From Rosenbergiella epipactidis (GTDB taxonomy: Bacteria > Pseudomonadota > Gammaproteobacteria > Enterobacterales > Enterobacteriaceae), in NCBI RefSeq assembly GCF_018494055.1, contig NZ_JABBFQ010000004.1, positions 209,304 to 273,303 on the forward strand: DNA of 64,000 bases, read 5' to 3'. A model generated the notes under the pieces. The model worked only from the letters and a program-made list of their open reading frames with translations, was not told where the DNA came from and did no database searches. This document shows, one piece after another, positions 63,501 to 64,000 of the stretch (position 1 is the stretch's first letter; each line of letters starts with the position of its first letter). The translations under genes were made by a program, and so were the position numbers.

Positions 63501-64000
63501 GGCCATTCGCTTGTGCTGCAGGCAGTGTCACGCTAAAGGTGCCATCACTACCGACCGTGGCGTTACCGATTGTGTTGCCCTCAGCATCTTTGATGGTAAC
63601 GGTTGAGCCAGCTTCAGCCTTACCAGTGACCGTATCACCATCGACACTGACCGCTACATCAGTCGGCGCTGCAGGCGCAGTCGTATCTGGCGCAGTGATA
63701 GTAGCTGCTGCAGAGGTATTTTTCGCCGCATCCGTCGCCGTCACGCTTAAGGTTTCGCCATTGGTTTGAACTGTAGTTAGGGTAACGCTAAAGGTGCTGT
63801 CACTACCGACTGTTGCACTACCGATTGTGTTGCCATCAGTATCCTTGATAGCGACAGTCAATCCTGCTTCCGCCTTACCGGTCACTGTTGAACCGTCATC
63901 ACTGACCGTAACATCCGTCGGTGCTGTTGGCGCAGTCGTATCTGGCGCGATAGTCGTTGCTTCTGCAGAGGTATTTTTCGCCGCATCCGTCGCTGTGACA
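60529..64000 (-). CDS. Giant BapA-like repetitive adhesin, C-terminal part (start outside window)
   Basis: About 1157 codons are visible and the frame is open through base 64000, so the N-terminus lies beyond the window. From the edge: Ig-like repeats of 85 residues beginning [13 protein letters not shown] (Big_6-type), then a Bap-type beta segment with [24 protein letters not shown], a VCBS-like module ([17 protein letters not shown]...DVFTYTI), a second beta segment, another VCBS-like module ([16 protein letters not shown]), and a C-terminal type I secretion domain with [27 protein letters not shown] and [24 protein letters not shown]. Very rich in Ser/Thr/Asp/Ala, nearly no Cys. Surface adhesion/biofilm role follows from the family; secretion by the adjacent T1SS. 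Confidence 0.92.
   Translation of the reverse strand, partial: [1156 protein letters not shown]
62670..64000 (-). repeat. Tandem 255-base Ig-like coding repeats of the adhesin
   Basis: At least five units of 85 codons. The DNA segment GGCGCAGTCGTATCTGGCGC recurs at about 63167, 63419, 63674 and 63929, i.e. every 252-255 bases. The outer units (toward the window end) are nearly identical and the last unit before the C-terminal region ([17 protein letters not shown]) is the most diverged, as expected for arrays that grow and homogenise by recombination. More units probably follow beyond the window. Confidence 0.9.

Noticed and set aside
62876..63769. 297-codon open frame on the plus strand
   Set aside because: It is the antisense of the adhesin repeat array; the regular codon pattern of the repeats keeps the opposite frame open. 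Low-complexity Val/Ser/Ala product, no homology signal.
62670..64000. Regularly spaced repeats considered as a CRISPR array
   Set aside because: Period is 255 bases, the repeats are in frame and encode Ig-like domains, and no cas genes are present.

Overview
The window comes from a gammaproteobacterium of the Enterobacterales, most likely Erwiniaceae (Pantoea, Erwinia or Tatumella relatives). Three things point there: the dnaG-rpoD end of the macromolecular synthesis operon with its internal heat-shock promoter, enterobacterial genes (yecA, poxB, proP, zinT, ydeP, ytfJ, mtr-like), and a Pantoea-type zeaxanthin glucoside cluster (crtE-X-Y-I-B with convergent crtZ). The three-subunit FAD sugar/polyol dehydrogenases recall the oxidative members such as Tatumella. 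Genus is inference.

Layout. 1-3.05 kb: 3' part of dnaG, then rpoD. 3.05-6.7 kb: GNAT acetyltransferase, yecA, an NCS2 purine permease and a decapitated TetR-like gene. 6.7-8.6 kb: an envelope/stress operon (OmpA-like anchored protein and two DUF2382 proteins). 9-18.3 kb: mtr-like permease, poxB, proP, zinT behind a Zur box, a tyrosine phosphatase, a DoxX protein and ydeP. 18.5-21.2 kb: a genetic graveyard holding a second FAD-dehydrogenase locus that lost its large subunit and carries nonsense lesions, followed by a truncated M20 amidohydrolase. 21.3-27.2 kb: OprD porin, MetQ/NlpA lipoprotein with a candidate MetJ site, an intact M20 amidohydrolase and a polar amino acid ABC transporter, together suggesting uptake and deacylation of N-acyl amino acids.

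27.6-32.8 kb: an intact operon DoxX - two secreted GlcG/HbpS proteins - Tat-exported small subunit - GMC large subunit - triheme cytochrome c. 33.3-38.5 kb: CitMHS carrier, LysR regulator, D-2-hydroxyacid dehydrogenase, an RraA-fold aldolase with the full catalytic motif, and a periplasmic MRJP/SMP-30-like protein; this looks like an uncharacterised hydroxy acid pathway. 38.5-40.4 kb: LysR, DoxX and VOC proteins. 40.5-46.8 kb: carotenoid cluster without idi. 46.8-50.6 kb: ytfJ, an MFS organic anion transporter and a lactate permease.

50.6-64 kb: the most interesting part, a type I secretion adhesin locus read on the minus strand. The order is a giant Ig-repeat/VCBS adhesin (running off the window), terminator, TolC-like, LapB-like ABC exporter, HlyD-like adaptor, a 1018-residue protein with a C-terminal family 4 glycosyltransferase, and an exported HExxH protein. 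I read it as a candidate system that glycosylates, secretes and possibly proteolytically processes a surface adhesin. The region from about 50.6 to 54.4 kb is visibly AT-rich, and its edge falls inside the glycosyltransferase gene. No tRNA, rRNA, CRISPR array, insertion sequence or phage gene was seen.
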